From Streptomyces liangshanensis (lineage in GTDB: Bacteria; Actinomycetota; Actinomycetes; Streptomycetales; Streptomycetaceae), in the NCBI RefSeq assembly GCF_011694815.1, contig NZ_CP050177.1:3541001-3605000 (forward strand): DNA of 64,000 bases, read 5' to 3'. A model generated the notes under the pieces. That model was not told the DNA's origin and ran no database searches. It saw only the letters and a program-made list of their open reading frames with translations. The position numbers and the translations under genes are program-made. Below are positions 23,001-26,434 of this stretch, piece by piece (position 1 is the stretch's first letter; each line of letters starts with the position of its first letter).

Positions 23001-23773
23001 CACCGGTCGCTGACCTGGCACCGGCGGCGGAACCCGCGCGGGCCGAGGCACCACCCGCACCCCTCGCGCCACCCGCACCGCTCGCACCGCTCGCACCGCT
23101 CGCACCGCTCGCACCGCTCGCACCGGCCCAGGCGGCGCCCGTCCGGGAGACACCCCCGACCACGGACCCCGCTCACGAGGCCGCCCCCGCCCCGGGAACG
23201 GCCCCCACCCCGGAGATCACCCCCGCCCCCGCCCCGCCACTCACGGCTCCCGAGCCGCCCCGCCCCGTCGTCACGGCCAACACCTGGGCCGGCACCGCAC
23301 CCGTCCTCAACCCGGTGGTCGGCGTGCAGCCCGGGGCCCGGAACGGGACAGGAGACACCACCGCCCCCGCGACACCCGTCACCCCCGCCCCGACGGCCGC
23401 GCCCCCGACCGTCCCGCAGGCCTTCCTCGACGCACCCCGCCCGAACCGGCCGGCACCACCGGCGGAGGAGGCGCCCGCGGGGAACGTACCGCCGGAAACC
23501 ATCCCGACACCCCCGCCACTCACCGCCGAGCCCCGGACGGCCGACCCGTCGTCCGACGAGGTCCCGAACGACCCCGTCGCGCTCATCAGGGCGGAGTACG
23601 AGGCGGCGCGCCAGGACGCGATGACCGTACGGGAGCGTTACGCGGCCGCCGCGGCCCGTTCCGCCGCCGGGCGGTCGGTGGGCTGCGAGTTCGCCGAGGC
23701 CGCCGTGTCCCTGGGCGCGGCCGAGGACCGCTTCGACCGCGCCCAGGCGATGCTGAACCTGCTCGGCGGCTGA
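5033..23773 (+). CDS. Giant type VII-secreted polymorphic toxin with two glycosyltransferase modules and a metalloprotease module
   Basis: 6246 residues. The ATG at 5033 is chosen because AGAAGGA lies 8 bp upstream and the WXG-like N-terminus begins there. Layout: helical WXG100-like domain (W40-S-G42); hydrophobic helices about 103-190; Pro/Thr/Gly linker about 215-1940 with several repeat types; conserved globular part about 1945-2180; helical segment about 2206-2285; glycosyltransferase module 1 (IWFGGPL at 2470, DxD at 2599-2601); lethal-factor-like metalloprotease (HEIGH 3318-3322, downstream E3361/E3365); helical LRNEVNL module about 3409; glycosyltransferase module 2 (IWLGGPL at 3664, DxD at 3791-3793); second LRNEVNL module about 4095; beta-rich region about 4360-5910 that I do not recognise; Ala/Pro repeat tail; C-terminal helices about 6183-6246 resembling 2206-2285. 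Position after esx-esx-eccC implies export by this ESX system. Targets are unknown. Confidence 0.85.
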   Translation: MAVTFDTGPLHELAAQWMKTGDTLFEQLQRMSDAVNGIEWSGMSADAARAAYAEAPGGAGAPSGGVALQVLLSAITAWRVSESLQSYANQLDTTIDDINDAEMISGLASIFGLILSFALPGLGALLSSLFGVVGEAISFIVSVVSRVVGALGELSFVGNFAINAVLGAAIQLGTDVFAQALATWATGNSDIKVDWNAEAISLGIGAGLGGLFGPDWRGPSNIKGTSPEGLGAGNFRPTPLDEPVNVPRTGSPQTVTAPHTDITAPPAVRTNPADGVTLTGPGTRVETPTGITDVVRGNPRDNPGLGGRPVGTAGNGDPVVTRSSSPDTVAPRTGDPATGNPGRVNPEASTPGSTVPAPTGSTPGGGAGVRNVTATDAPPPLATRGGAPGSRVPDSAVPGSGTPQGAGAGTPGRDVPGSTRVDAGSPNTVAPDRPVTGNPGRVNPETTTAGSVAAGGRGADPVVPTNTGRPGDPAGVAAGGRGADPVTPGNGNPGRVNPETATPGSVAAGGRGADPVAPTNTSRPTDPAGVAAGGRTPDSAGVAGGRAPDSAGSPGTRTTPGSGTPAAADPVASPPTRAAGDPASSPGTTPTRPGAGGADTSVPGGSPARAGVPDQPVRTGAGTPGAGAGVRGTSPDASTGSFPGTGQRLGDVPAGTPPRSVTADASPSAGSGASGAGSGSGAGAGSGSGSGSAGRGEAFPGSGKRLGDVPAGTPPRSVTLPDGPSTSSGVTGSGSAAQGESFPGAGQRLGSTPAGTPPRSVTTDTPSTGSGVPGSGPVGRGEPFPGRGDVLGGPNSGVRNAGGPAAGTRAVEGSGAPASIVPPREGPGWGGRPATMNDLPSGDVPPATVPGGHRDPFPGAGRTLGGDPAGPVPRAGTGGDAPASGAGSGGQRSGLGHDRPMTVDDLPGHSGAPGGGTGAGADHGAGGGRGGGSGPGSGGAAGSAGAKPSGGGTELNRGNNGSVTQVEHRRPTGTGPDQGTRGDGTPGDPADATGTASRDTTGTEVATATDAPETSTATHVDTATGTRTDTPTPTRTDTGTRTDTATGTRADTAASTRTDAGTRTDTAASTRTDAPTGTGADTATPSRSDAGTGTRTDAPTGTRTDSGTRTAGTAGSSVGASTTDAPVTTPSGASRSGSAPTGGDASAAPTGTRPAGATGDVGTSTSTPTAASSTGARPGSAARPATIRDLPQGDPAGRTAANAAPTEPFPGRGQAVGGANTGVRGVDAPAPGTRLVEGPGGAVRAEQPAMATPDGRPGAHPGQDAGNSGSSAGAPAEANPVQGTSDAPTPANNASGASSSAVPPTTVPSTAVGQETHTGVGTGTSTGPIAAGDGEVQSVPGSAATPDPRDAGFPGASPSVVTTRSTADGTASTPGAVQADQTTVGNGPGSGTQSPTATTPPPNVTTIPSTAPATGTPAATAPTTGFPSPGTAALATPTTGLPTTDTGNAPAPTAGSLSLGTSDTSPPTTGLPPTGGVATPPTTSPAAAASNTTVPAPGSPTTGASDTSTPATSTPASGTSDATPPTTGSPAPGTAESAAPATGLPATGTSDTSAPTIGTPTPGTAETTTPTTGTPATGTGSAATSTTDASDATTPATVTQASGTTNAAPPTTGTPATGTGESVTPATGSAATGTSDTTTPITGTPATGVAGTATATTGGADAAVPATGSPAAGNTNAGVPTTGTPAPGTAESAAPATGLPATGAGNADTSTTDASDTTNPATGTPAAGTSGTSTPSTGFPATGTSDANTPATGTQAPGTGDSSTPATGTSDTGTPSNGTPAVGTAETGAPATGATDAASPTTGTPAPPTGASGTPAAGFPATGTGNTATSTTGSRTTDAATTATGTPATGASGTGTSATSTPATGTSDATPPATGTPAAGSAAVGGVDSGVSAIGTPGPDAIPVDATPSAAGGPVPGDPVFGDRPAAQVAGQAAVSAVPRVAASGAVRDRWDIDAALAALADPGRNPGDVALALANASTIMVVRAHQVLPGVDPRGIAPLVPRPTGGPGVVIRPAMVRAQHLVAAEILRHGVLAGQVLARDLLPGAVKPEGAAPPVLYGTTYDHAGRTVQLGSHSVPLTDLPDFLRENLDWRPGLPVILPVPMTPAALGTPGTAEAAGPAELTLPEALADALGTPVLVPVADDNNPLAPLLWVELGPGGEVLGSAPSLGVLITDSPWSTQADVPAEFGGPSADRGQEPSAVESQDHSDTLQRYTDARRDAITAQDALDTARAAHAAGIQASAHADGSAVAAAAVRLDAALDRLTGAEREWSARTGGEPLPTVQEVAEPTGALPGGAPWFRRLLERVRVAGASSGPSAPFVPSTESTPPASSTPPAPLAGAGAGAPPVPPPAVPPAEPGDFGGIAAELLASMTIGRRDAFGGDPFGVRNPAPAPDFLQVEGHPYDYAALRPDQLTAFFHALDLGRPDRPTAAELSPRTLPRQPRTVTTGSAARDAAGHRVRNEMPHLAHSIWFGGPLHDDGPHGSRTDFRQNVSAAAGANPRITFVVWTDLTRAETEEVRRLPDGPVTERQAQAASMLEWAAGRPNIVLVNADEVFNAATPASTQAEILTERARGGKSYAMASDLFRVEALHTFGGVYSDGDNTITGLVKQLRPVADRPDGFAVVRVDMPRNPQDAPGRDSRALTNAAVASVARGTAVGVYRDLLRANYALTYASLLRKPFAGLGQVDDDTINQDNTRFGDRLHQPSIEVVQRTGPNKVTYDAIARALGLTQQDVPANAPADAPAAGDRFRLGAIPPEVIAPGSKNSWNVGFSETATQVSRDRLLSTVRTLVIELHAELRNRPGGVYLPAVARAAEKLPPADRIPFWHTALDLFHTSLGDQAGDIRWITGKGVTVPVEVHPALVRLFPGAEHVGFTVTAPPPPVPAPGPGPDTGTGTGTGTRTRTRTESDDDIDHSLATDFPHTVVDYPADGDGWYVEPPEVIPVPDRSRALRAFERAWAKAPAEAPGEGAPTNPVHVAVLDAYTLVRQFQELPFGGIAGRLEEHADDFTGLAPADQDVVIVAHHLLTAPEADPAEAPRLARALSEGRPTPRPGGLSGGAPTWLSPSQRAAYATVEPAIGQVLRRMTTDQVDSDDPLDRAFLEPRNADGGMSATAQQYILQQAEQVFRHVIGSIFGDARTPGLGVRRSRAAADSTVWERFTADRQASFPEVESYLLRPDRTYASDINVPYNALHTMQVPVNSTQITVRYDPTEPAQVRDARIGQAVRAVTRVQQAGFTVPPMEFILPKYGRQLQILDDGRVEHVEVRNGWGAAAEYFAPNRFVLSPVLRSTAQRLRTASGTFGAVKMRFAADDIAMIVHEIGHGLHQNQNQARHFDAKGTRFTAQALAHATELSVYSERPNEFVAEAFTAIVMGQQLTSGQTDLYLALGGPLPSHAPLPPAPPAPHFGDLRNEVNLHLRGRGDTRVANPQDVRTAYEQLPPGLKQSYLRLMAAAVADILQTGAVGRMLGGAPATGTVTVTDAEQDEQVAGPSGTTSDDKGQGEGQGNGKGKGRENSGPEAAPARVPAPETAPGSLSATAREIIRNLQENADRRGFGEGRLPDRPGPLGVDLFGLLEPYPVPEFLTDPATGTPYDYTRLDADRTVQFLYNMDMAESPSAALMDPATWEVSGLSASHERADTRWSPGADVEPLPDRTVHMPGLVHAIWLGGPLTESGPGGSFRDQFGGDAERLRGQAMFTLWSDVPRWAVEAVRDLEEAPEDAYYADVWRFVNWARDRGVALVNVHEVFNEARPLSLHAEVMTELAKQTGPGYAAASDILRLEIVAAFAGLYVDGDNELRNVGSLWETLASDAAFAINTKSGIFTNSTLAATQGHPFPRLALEVIKENYAQTQPELQGPRVAALPPAFWTRGMGLARRNSVMRRTGPDAYPAVARRTGYASTAAMPAMGGVNVRSDNSWLSTRSDEARDFSLDELTAFTESAVHTLVRGLHNRPGDLSLLPLENAIRRLPLPTPPEGEPDSVRDALWEAAVGYLASREDLRALVRGVTRTTLPPHSTEPRGIVLPRAVEDLLEPLTGADARPPIGNAEGWWFGDRSEPATLLPLPAQALEAAGTDGSLTGPGAEADAGAVADAVPAGLRNEVNLRLRSRGDSRVATDDDVAAAYRELPPHLQHAHLRRTASAIADLVQSGELGRVIGGSSTATMTTTATTTTTTTTTTDIAAGPSGTSADKGKGRADGRDRTNLLPRAPRAEAPAPDPAPAPAPAAPLAENEPDHARPYPWYVDHGALGDAEVAQVPRWSDGRAHMWASIVTSYLTDQTLADAVTPVLREILASEDVAGWNELLANGRTLVVGGKLVWLKPVPAGIRPHARPAPLPTGAEAVPVPETVPAPAPVTETAPVPVPEGWAPEGDREFRVGTRSTARSGARTTTSALTSAAMVAVDVASAHASALYPVPRVSVTASTGESRGYEAAVKTAHRTHAEWKDFSAADSHLRFRVFVDGEEQANDAEVPRDLGVVFPPALPADVTPDTTVLDATPPQTPDGRPEVQRPVRNPQYLNALDTVPLITGLHRQLREAGLPAVTVRDVMTQLDAWLAEKSLRQQGRWVLTSGLSTGPIEAGIPGRTKPFRASFTIKAGIADLQFLGLSEPGLSRGLEGLGSSSSAGVAGSSGVSVSAGVSLSGLTDGGGAPVTGRFPDVSVVGSAARGVGFTLSSTTARHTEFKSAKPQVTYAAGLGLSVSVTSPTHPDIGEVTRTVQSELGTMWRGRPHAADFERRVLGAVRTPLFRPPVDPADEAARPALLPGPVDAQPHVRALLKESGTRPVRRTTRPARLDAPLPAPHPREPRALASRKGGGYATTLGLPGAELVQDHFLAALRDDVERRGAKVADWTTVERDLSGTFGRPVLEQDPGRVMAGYRRTVWVGGRPYRLYVRGHLVERLPGDVATTMEVESVVGTGGGVSSRRGTNWTVRANVGGGLRVKILDLLSLQLGSVGGYVGYGRGNEVSFTGGNKSSRRSKPKAGADEHTYNVVYEQRLTPLKVPSWPARDKKEALRKPRADGPTETWWIDRPGDVVAQVVVPHAFVPGTPVTAAEAAGVGTAKREESWPAGPGRDGQHLDFARGGTGGVVPAFLPAPELARTAAALYADLNGLGEEWARDPELWPDEIHALADPAVLGAAFNDLVGRFGHEPELAHRKGFQQALRVRLRAYAPQDLGETATATDIVDTKEVNSGQGSVRGTTVEVGVSGTVGGYITALGAEAGEHSSVGASGGHLYAQGRVWTSRGWSTTHREEPGQLNRNKATYRGAPHEVDSLPVFEVTAVRWKNGGRQEERTGYLSVTQGLQLLVPPRTLEEVMPAGETTGEQAAGERPAVEQAAVEQEAVAQGAVEQTPAEQAAAREPLPAPVERDYLVPDIASGIGRPEVMHADQVLDTIVARLAAHGVLRTGQSADSPRPDLLTRTLHQLYSSESLANQLPVLLGTGVWSWLPVPGFLGATSYVWVRVVAERVRPAHAHRPRPEMKLNVAAAATSNTRDEKGTFKSSGGDVRSRVGGFTDGTTDAGFETGAGYRSTSSRTVADSGAGSEVYDADPQDTLEEFSHQVDFRVEVGGTTELPRVLDLPLTGAHHALLSAAHHGFDSRDAIARWLDGHRAWTWFERDARPTGDVRLLVPTHLTGPAGEQRVVPVSQSLGTEPRWAGPPAAPPGLPEALLHGLHPLAVPAAAAVERWAGVAGSAARRAPDLGAAAASRDARGPDFTTTAGPAYAHFAGTGMLKTHIAQLLEHTYGVPVDGGNVTVGFRLDGAHVVGPQEGFAYDAARYSKNETTTSYAEAESRGWSAGAGPRVVGAGVDPTTVYGDASAEGGVAQSFGQVFRDGDNDENSRTGKVKRPYRYYQFDLTVVLQGPRRTLEVRAPGGLLGMLPLGPDGKLIGDLETALPELFGGAVTETPLTRAPGVAGPLPRVEETAEEHLLAAAPPPVAEPAPLAEPAPVTDLAPVTDLAPVTDPAPLADLAPVTDPAPVTDLAPVADLAPAADLAPVADLAPAAEPARAEAPPAPLAPPAPLAPLAPLAPLAPLAPAQAAPVRETPPTTDPAHEAAPAPGTAPTPEITPAPAPPLTAPEPPRPVVTANTWAGTAPVLNPVVGVQPGARNGTGDTTAPATPVTPAPTAAPPTVPQAFLDAPRPNRPAPPAEEAPAGNVPPETIPTPPPLTAEPRTADPSSDEVPNDPVALIRAEYEAARQDAMTVRERYAAAAARSAAGRSVGCEFAEAAVSLGAAEDRFDRAQAMLNLLGG
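6040..7740 (+). repeat. Linker repeats of the giant effector, set A (GNPGRVNPE and FPGxGxRLG...PPRSV motifs)
   Basis: Two in-frame motif families recur. GNPGRVNPE(A/T) appears three times between about 6040 and 6540. A segment reading FPGxGxRLG followed by AGTPPRSV recurs near 6955, 7130 and 7255, with weaker versions near 7378, 7600 and 8660. Residues are Gly/Pro/Thr/Ala rich and probably unstructured. Confidence 0.7.
8090..8370 (+). repeat. Linker repeats, set B (Thr-Arg-Thr-Asp units)
   Basis: In-frame tandem units of the type (G/P)TRTD(T/A), built from ACG-GGG-ACG-CGN-ACG-GAC codons, run for about 90 residues. Almost every codon ends in G or C. Confidence 0.75.
9240..10700 (+). repeat. 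Linker repeats, set C (TGTPATGTSD-type units, about 490 residues)
   Basis: Dozens of imperfect units around TGTPA(T/P)GT(S/A)(D/E) follow each other. Codons for Thr alternate among ACC, ACG and ACT, so DNA-level units diverge more than protein-level ones, which suggests selection for composition. The segment resembles Ser/Thr/Pro stalks of surface proteins. Confidence 0.8.
12100..13660 (+). other. Glycosyltransferase module 1 of the giant effector (Tcd-like GT-A, DxD)
   Basis: Within the giant CDS. IWFGGPL (residues 2470-2476) begins the nucleotide-sugar fold, and SYAMASDLFRVEAL leads into GGVYSDGDN with the DxD Asp2599/Asp2601. This order is that of the DXD sugar-transferase superfamily that includes the catalytic domain of clostridial TcdA/TcdB. 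Donor sugar and target cannot be read from the sequence. Confidence 0.75.
14240..15190 (+). other. Metalloprotease module of the giant effector (lethal-factor-like HExxH...E)
   Basis: Within the giant CDS. MIVHEIGHGLH supplies HExxH (His3318, Glu3319, His3322). About 38 residues on, VYSERPNEFVAEAF gives the Glu ligand (E3361 or E3365) in the Asn-Glu-(x)-F-x-A-E-A-F context typical of the anthrax lethal factor-like (ATLF) family. The active site looks intact. It sits between glycosyltransferase module 1 and the first LRNEVNL helical module. Confidence 0.75.
15640..17050 (+). other. Glycosyltransferase module 2 of the giant effector (Tcd-like GT-A, DxD)
   Basis: Within the giant CDS. It repeats the order of module 1: a TPYDYxxLxxDxxxxF lead-in, IWLGGPL (3664-3670), a VNVHEVFN strand, AAASDILRLEI and GLYVDGDNE with DxD Asp3791/Asp3793. 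The two modules are clearly related but well diverged, so the duplication is old. Key acidic residues are kept, so both are probably active. Confidence 0.75.
17519..17557 (+). repeat. ACC/ACA trinucleotide tract encoding poly-threonine
   Basis: A run of ACC and ACA codons gives about ten consecutive Thr residues just after the second LRNEVNL helical module. Use of the rare ACA codon, alternating with ACC, marks it as a microsatellite. Confidence 0.8.
22825..23130 (+). repeat. Ala-Pro repeat tail of the giant effector
   Basis: In-frame 18-bp units encode (D/E)(P/L)AP(V/L)(T/A)-type hexads from about 22825 to 23037. They are followed by a 9-bp LAP tandem (GCACCGCTC) near 23076-23127. The segment separates the beta-rich region from the C-terminal helices. 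Confidence 0.75.
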
Positions 23774-23782
23774 ACAACGGCG

Positions 23783-23820
23783 GACGCCGGCGCCAGGCTT
23801 CGAAGCCAGGCGCCGGCGTC
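23783..23820. terminator. Bidirectional hairpin terminator between the giant effector gene and metG
   Basis: GACGCCGGCGCC (23783-23794) pairs perfectly with 23809-23820. Inside it, GGCT and AGCC continue the stem after one A-A mismatch, leaving a tiny loop. It lies between two convergent genes and has no long T tract, as is usual in Streptomyces. Confidence 0.8.
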
Positions 23821-23830
23821 GGGCTATGGC

Positions 23831-25552
23831 TCAGGCGTCGGCGCCGCCGAAGCGGGTGCGGTACGTCTCCAGGTCCTCGTCCGAGAGCTTCGCGAAGAGG
23901 ACCGGCGGCACGGTGAACGGCGTACCGGCCGGGACCGCGTCCAAGGACCTGGCCTCGTCGGCGGTCACCCAGGTCGCCGTGTCGCCTTCGAGCGCGAAGG
24001 CACCGCGCATCGCGGCGGCCGAGGCCGGGATGAACGGCTCGGAGACGATCGCGTAGAGGTGGATGAGGTTCATCGCGGTACGGAGGGTCAGCGCCGCGCC
24101 CTCCGGGTCGGTCTTGACCTCCGTCCAGGGGACCTTGGCCTCCAGGTACGAGTTGCCCGCCGACCACAGGGCGCGCAGCGCCGCACCGGCCTTGCGGTAC
24201 TGGAGGGCGTCCATGTACTCCTCGTACTCGCCGAGCAGCCGCGCGATCTCCTCGCCCAGTTTCGCCTCGGCCTCGCCGGCCGCGTTGCCCGCCGGGACGT
24301 CGTCGCCGAAGCGCTTACGGGAGAAGGAGAGGACGCGGTTGACGAAGTTGCCGAGGGTGTCGGCCAGGTCCTTGTTGACCGTGGCGGCGAAGTGCTCCCA
24401 GGTGAAGGACGAGTCGTCGGACTCCGGGGCGTTGGCGATGAGGAAGTAGCGCCAGTAGTCGGCGGGCAGCAACTCCAGGGCGGCGTCGGTGAAGACGCCG
24501 CGCTTCTGGGAGGTGGAGAACTTGCCGCCGTAGAAGGTCAGCCAGTTGAAGCCCTTGACGACGTCGACCTTCTTCCACGGCTCACGCACGCCCAGTTCGG
24601 TGGCGGGGAACATCACCGTGTGGAACGGGACGTTGTCCTTGGCCATGAACTGGGTGTAGCGGACGGTGTCGTCGGCCTCGAACCACCACGACTTCCAGTC
24701 GCGGGTCTCGCCGTCGGGCGCCGCGTCCGACCACTCCTTCGTCGCGGCGATGTACTCGATCGGGGCGTCGAACCAGACGTAGAAGACCTTGCCGTCCGCG
24801 GCGAGTTCCGGCCAGGTGTCGGCCGGTACGGGGACACCCCAGTCGAGGTCGCGGGTGATGGCGCGGTCGTGGAGGCCCTCGGTGAGCCACTTGCGGGCGA
24901 TCGACGAGGACAGCTGCGGCCACTGCTCCTCGTGCCGGCCCACCCAGGCCTCCACCTCGTGCTGGAGCTTCGACTGGAGCAGGAAGAGGTGCTTGGTCTC
25001 GCGGACCTCCAGCTCCGTGGAACCGCTGATCGCCGAGCGCGGGTCGATCAGGTCGGTCGGGTCCAGGACGCGGGTGCAGTTCTCGCACTGGTCGCCGCGG
25101 GCCTTGTCGTAACCGCAGTGCGGGCAGGTGCCCTCCACGTAGCGGTCCGGCAGGAAGCGGCCGTCGACGGGCGAGTACACCTGCCGGATCGCACGCTCCT
25201 CGATGAAGCCGTTCTTCTGGAGCTGGCGCGCGAAGTGCTGCGTGATCTCGGCGTTCTGCGGGGAGGAGCTGCGGCCGAAGTAGTCGAAGGCGAGCTGGAA
25301 CCCGTCGTACACGGCCTTCTGCTCGTCGTGGGCCCGCGCGCAGAACTCGGCGACCGGCAGCCCGGCCTCCTTGGCCGCCAGCTCGGCCGGCGTCCCGTGC
25401 TCGTCGGTGGCGCAGATGTAGAGGACGTCGTGACCGCGCTGGCGGAGGTACCGGGAGTAGACGTCCGCCGGAAGCATCGACCCCACCATGTTGCCCAGGT
25501 GCTTGATCCCGTTGATGTAGGGAAGCGCGCTGGTGATCAGGTGTCGAGCCAT
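23831..25552 (-). CDS. metG: Methionyl-tRNA synthetase
   Basis: 573 residues. It charges initiator and elongator tRNA-Met in the cytoplasm. The HIGH-type motif is HLGN (residues 18-21), a zinc knuckle has Cys143, Cys146, Cys156 and Cys159, and the KMSKS-equivalent loop reads FSTSQKR near residue 345. There is no C-terminal tRNA-binding (EMAP-like) extension, so it is the short form. The ATG at 25552 is preferred over an in-frame ATG 15 bp upstream because GGAG lies 9 nt before it. It is transcribed towards the giant effector gene and shares the hairpin between them, so it is not part of the secretion locus. Confidence 0.95.
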   Translation of the reverse strand: MARHLITSALPYINGIKHLGNMVGSMLPADVYSRYLRQRGHDVLYICATDEHGTPAELAAKEAGLPVAEFCARAHDEQKAVYDGFQLAFDYFGRSSSPQNAEITQHFARQLQKNGFIEERAIRQVYSPVDGRFLPDRYVEGTCPHCGYDKARGDQCENCTRVLDPTDLIDPRSAISGSTELEVRETKHLFLLQSKLQHEVEAWVGRHEEQWPQLSSSIARKWLTEGLHDRAITRDLDWGVPVPADTWPELAADGKVFYVWFDAPIEYIAATKEWSDAAPDGETRDWKSWWFEADDTVRYTQFMAKDNVPFHTVMFPATELGVREPWKKVDVVKGFNWLTFYGGKFSTSQKRGVFTDAALELLPADYWRYFLIANAPESDDSSFTWEHFAATVNKDLADTLGNFVNRVLSFSRKRFGDDVPAGNAAGEAEAKLGEEIARLLGEYEEYMDALQYRKAGAALRALWSAGNSYLEAKVPWTEVKTDPEGAALTLRTAMNLIHLYAIVSEPFIPASAAAMRGAFALEGDTATWVTADEARSLDAVPAGTPFTVPPVLFAKLSDEDLETYRTRFGGADA

Positions 25553-25830
25553 CCTTGGATGCTCCATTTCGTACGTAAGTCTTCGGTGGCGGTGCCGCGG
25601 CGGGCCCAAGTCGGGGGGCGGCAGCAGACTCGTCCGCCCGGCGTCGCTCGGTCGGGTGACGCACGGTGACGGGCGGGCCGGGTCTGCAGGCCACTGCCAT
25701 GGTATCCAACCTGGCCATGGGTCCGGCGAGGTGTTTGTTACGGGGCGGGGGCGGGGCCCTGGGAGAGGAGGGGGACGGGGTGTGCGGCCTGACCACCGCG
25801 TTGTCAGACCTGGATGTCACGATCCGTTGC
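25553..25830. other. Divergent intergenic region, metG / SUKH-like gene
   Basis: 278 bp without a convincing gene. A longer in-frame start for the + strand gene exists at 25666, but its extra residues are Gly/Arg-rich and look non-coding. A CANNNT box (25818-25823) lies 7 nt before the ATG at 25831 and is a weak leaderless promoter candidate. I see no T-box leader for metG. Confidence 0.4.
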
Positions 25831-26433
25831 ATGTCCGATCACGATGAACTGATACGCCGCGTCCGTACGCTGGCCGTCCAGGAGTCCTCCCCGCTGCCGC
25901 CGTGCGTGGACTCCGCCGCCGTCGCCGAGGCGGAGCGGCTGCTCGGCTTCGGCCTGCCCCCGCTGCTCGTGCGCCTGTACGCGGAGGTCGCCAACGGAGG
26001 GTTCGGCCCCGACTACACACTGTTTCCCCTGCTCGGGGAGGGGCAGACGGTTGTTTCGGAGTACGGCGAGCAGCGGCCCGTACAGCCTGCGGAGCCGGCG
26101 GGGTCGATAGGGCCGGCGGAGCCGGAGGAGACCTGGGACTCGGAGCCCCACTGGCCGCACGGCGTGCTGCCCGTCCTGGAGTGGGGCTGCGCCATGTACG
26201 CCGCCGTCGACTGCCTCCGGCCGGATGCGCCCGTCCTCCTCTTCGAGCCGAACGGCTACGTGGACGACTGGGCCGAGGTGTGGTTCCGGGACGCGCCGTC
26301 GCTCTCCGAGTGGTTGCTCAGGTGGGTGAACGGCACGGGCTGGTGGGAGGAAGACGCGACGCGGTCCGAGGACGCCGTGGTGCCCGTCCCCTGGCCGGAG
26401 GCGGCCGACCGGATCAACGTCTCCGCCCAGTAG
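25831..26433 (+). CDS. SUKH (SMI1/KNR4)-like protein
   Basis: 200 residues. The LP(P)LLxRLYxEVxNGGFGP segment, followed by an aromatic-rich middle (WPHGVLPVLEWGCAMYAAVDC), matches the SMI1/KNR4 (SUKH) fold. Many bacterial members of that fold are immunity proteins against polymorphic toxins, and others are free-standing. The ATG at 25831 is chosen because conserved-looking sequence begins there. It lies about 2 kb from the end of the giant toxin with metG between, so any immunity link is speculative. Its stop codon is one base away from that of the convergent ABC gene. Confidence 0.6.
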   Translation: MSDHDELIRRVRTLAVQESSPLPPCVDSAAVAEAERLLGFGLPPLLVRLYAEVANGGFGPDYTLFPLLGEGQTVVSEYGEQRPVQPAEPAGSIGPAEPEETWDSEPHWPHGVLPVLEWGCAMYAAVDCLRPDAPVLLFEPNGYVDDWAEVWFRDAPSLSEWLLRWVNGTGWWEEDATRSEDAVVPVPWPEAADRINVSAQ

Positions 26434-26434
26434 G

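Noticed and set aside
23774..25552. metG as part of the toxin locus (resistant housekeeping copy)
   Set aside because: It is convergent, shares a terminator with the toxin gene and has the features of the ordinary housekeeping enzyme; neither toxin domain type is known to target it.
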